Assembly: GCF_001447355.1 (NCBI RefSeq)
Contig: NZ_JXBW01000005.1
Coordinates: forward strand, 48,077-112,076
Origin: Alicyclobacillus tolerans
GTDB taxonomy: Bacteria > Bacillota > Bacilli > Alicyclobacillales > Alicyclobacillaceae
Direction: 5' to 3'
Length of the DNA: 64,000 nt
Shown here in pieces: positions 63,383 through 64,000 of this stretch; positions within the stretch are counted from its first letter, which is position 1; each line of letters opens with the position of its first letter. The notes below the pieces were generated by a model. That model worked only from the letters and a program-made list of their open reading frames with translations. It did not search any database and had not been told where the DNA came from. The position numbers and the translations under genes are program-made.

Positions 63383-64000
63383 TCACCTGCATGTTTGGGC
63401 CCTTAACCAGACCGCCATTTCGCCCGAACCGCGATTCCCCCATAAGAAATACGGAATAGCTCGTATCTGTGAAGACAGTTCCGACTCTGTCTCCGCATTC
63501 AATGGTCGATATAGTACGTCACTTGGCCACGCCGAGTCGTCGCGTCGAGTGGCATCGACATCGATCACGACAGCTTGCACACCCGCGACGTCGCACCGTT
63601 GTTCTCTAAGTTGTGCATGTGTGTCGATGGCTATTGCAGCGAGATTGGCTCCGTTGTCGGCCTCCTCCACGCAATAAACGATTGGCCCTCGCTCAATGGC
63701 AACCATTCCATTTGTGGCACGTACCTGTGGGTGGCTCACGACGAATGTAGCCTTCATGGGTAATTCTAACTCCACCACGTCGCCATCTTCCCAACTGCGC
63801 TCGATCGCGATGTAACCATCCTCCACGTGCAGCGTTGGCCCTGCCAATAAGCGCCCGTTAACCTTGATGTTAGGCTCATCTACACACCAAGCGGGAAGAC
63901 GAAGGAGCATTGACATTTGTACAGGGCCGTCCGTTGCATTGACAAAAAACTTGGTGTTACCGTTCCATGGCAAGTCTGATAGTTGAGTCCGTATAATTGG
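63383..64000 (-). CDS. Beta-L-arabinofuranosidase (GH127), C-terminal part
   Basis: The frame is open to the window edge, so only the last 205 codons are visible. The sequence fits the C-terminal beta-sandwich of GH127 (former DUF1680) enzymes: MLLRLPAWC, IKVNGRLLAGPTLHVEDGYIAIERSWEDGDVVELELPM, MVAIERGPIVYCVEEADN, DVLYRPL and IPYFLWGNRGSGEMAVWLR. The family removes beta-L-arabinofuranose from plant glycoproteins and arabino-oligosaccharides. The catalytic Cys/Glu lie upstream, outside the window. Context, directly upstream of araE, supports arabinose release. Confidence 0.8.
   Translation of the reverse strand, partial: PIIRTQLSDLPWNGNTKFFVNATDGPVQMSMLLRLPAWCVDEPNIKVNGRLLAGPTLHVEDGYIAIERSWEDGDVVELELPMKATFVVSHPQVRATNGMVAIERGPIVYCVEEADNGANLAAIAIDTHAQLREQRCDVAGVQAVVIDVDATRRDDSAWPSDVLYRPLNAETESELSSQIRAIPYFLWGNRGSGEMAVWLRAQTCR

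Overview
The window comes from a spore-forming Firmicute very close to Alicyclobacillus (thermoacidophilic Alicyclobacillaceae). The evidence is a gene-for-gene match to the known A. acidocaldarius maltodextrin cluster (malE-malF-malG-malR-cdaA-glcA plus secreted amyA), CotX/CotW-type spore coat genes with a sigma-K-like promoter, araM in the arabinose operon, and a remnant resembling the N-terminus of the Alicyclobacillus EST2 esterase. Strong AGGAGG-type ribosome binding sites and many GTG/TTG starts fit this. There are no RNA genes, insertion sequences or CRISPR arrays.

Layout: 1-5.8 kb holds the 3' part of polX, a small membrane protein, a spore coat group (two Coat_X proteins, a coupled small protein, a CotW-like protein), and a ketopantoate-reductase-like gene overlapping a PAS histidine kinase. 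5.9-9.7 kb holds a complete polar amino-acid ABC importer, a 45-aa acidic protein and an asparaginase. 9.7-11.1 kb holds a GGDEF cyclase and a small hypothetical protein. 11.3-23.9 kb is the starch/maltodextrin regulon. 24.1-32.3 kb is mixed housekeeping: pirin, Nudix, two permeases, a tiny sporulation-type membrane protein, proBA and an FAA hydrolase. 32.5-39.2 kb is an alpha-xyloside cluster (LacI regulator, ABC importer, GH31 alpha-xylosidase). 39.3-42.3 kb is csoR-copA-copZ. 42.5-49.6 kb holds an orphan peptide-binding protein, an AraC regulator, a GH42 beta-galactosidase and glnK-amt. 49.8-64 kb is an arabinan/arabinose locus: abfA, ABC importer, an unusual ArsR-type regulator, araM-araA-araD-araB, araE and the end of a GH127 arabinofuranosidase.

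The genes describe a plant-polysaccharide scavenger. Secreted amylase, and presumably outside glycanases, make oligosaccharides. Three binding-protein/permease sets import them; none carries its own ATPase, so a shared MsmX-type ATPase elsewhere is implied. Intracellular glycosidases finish degradation. Operators fitting MalR, the xyloside LacI protein, AraR, CsoR and GlnR/TnrA can be read directly.

The most striking observations are lesions. cdaA contains a 321-bp near-perfect tandem duplication (in frame). abfA contains a 229-bp one that shifts the frame. araD has an in-frame TAA exactly at the first His of its HTH metal-binding motif. A 27-bp perfect duplication sits in a permease. In both long duplications the only mismatches lie within 20 bases of the junction, which suggests unmerged contig ends as strongly as real biology. 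The best candidate for something under-described is the ArsR-type regulator with a roughly 220-residue C-terminal domain, flanked by two large dyads.
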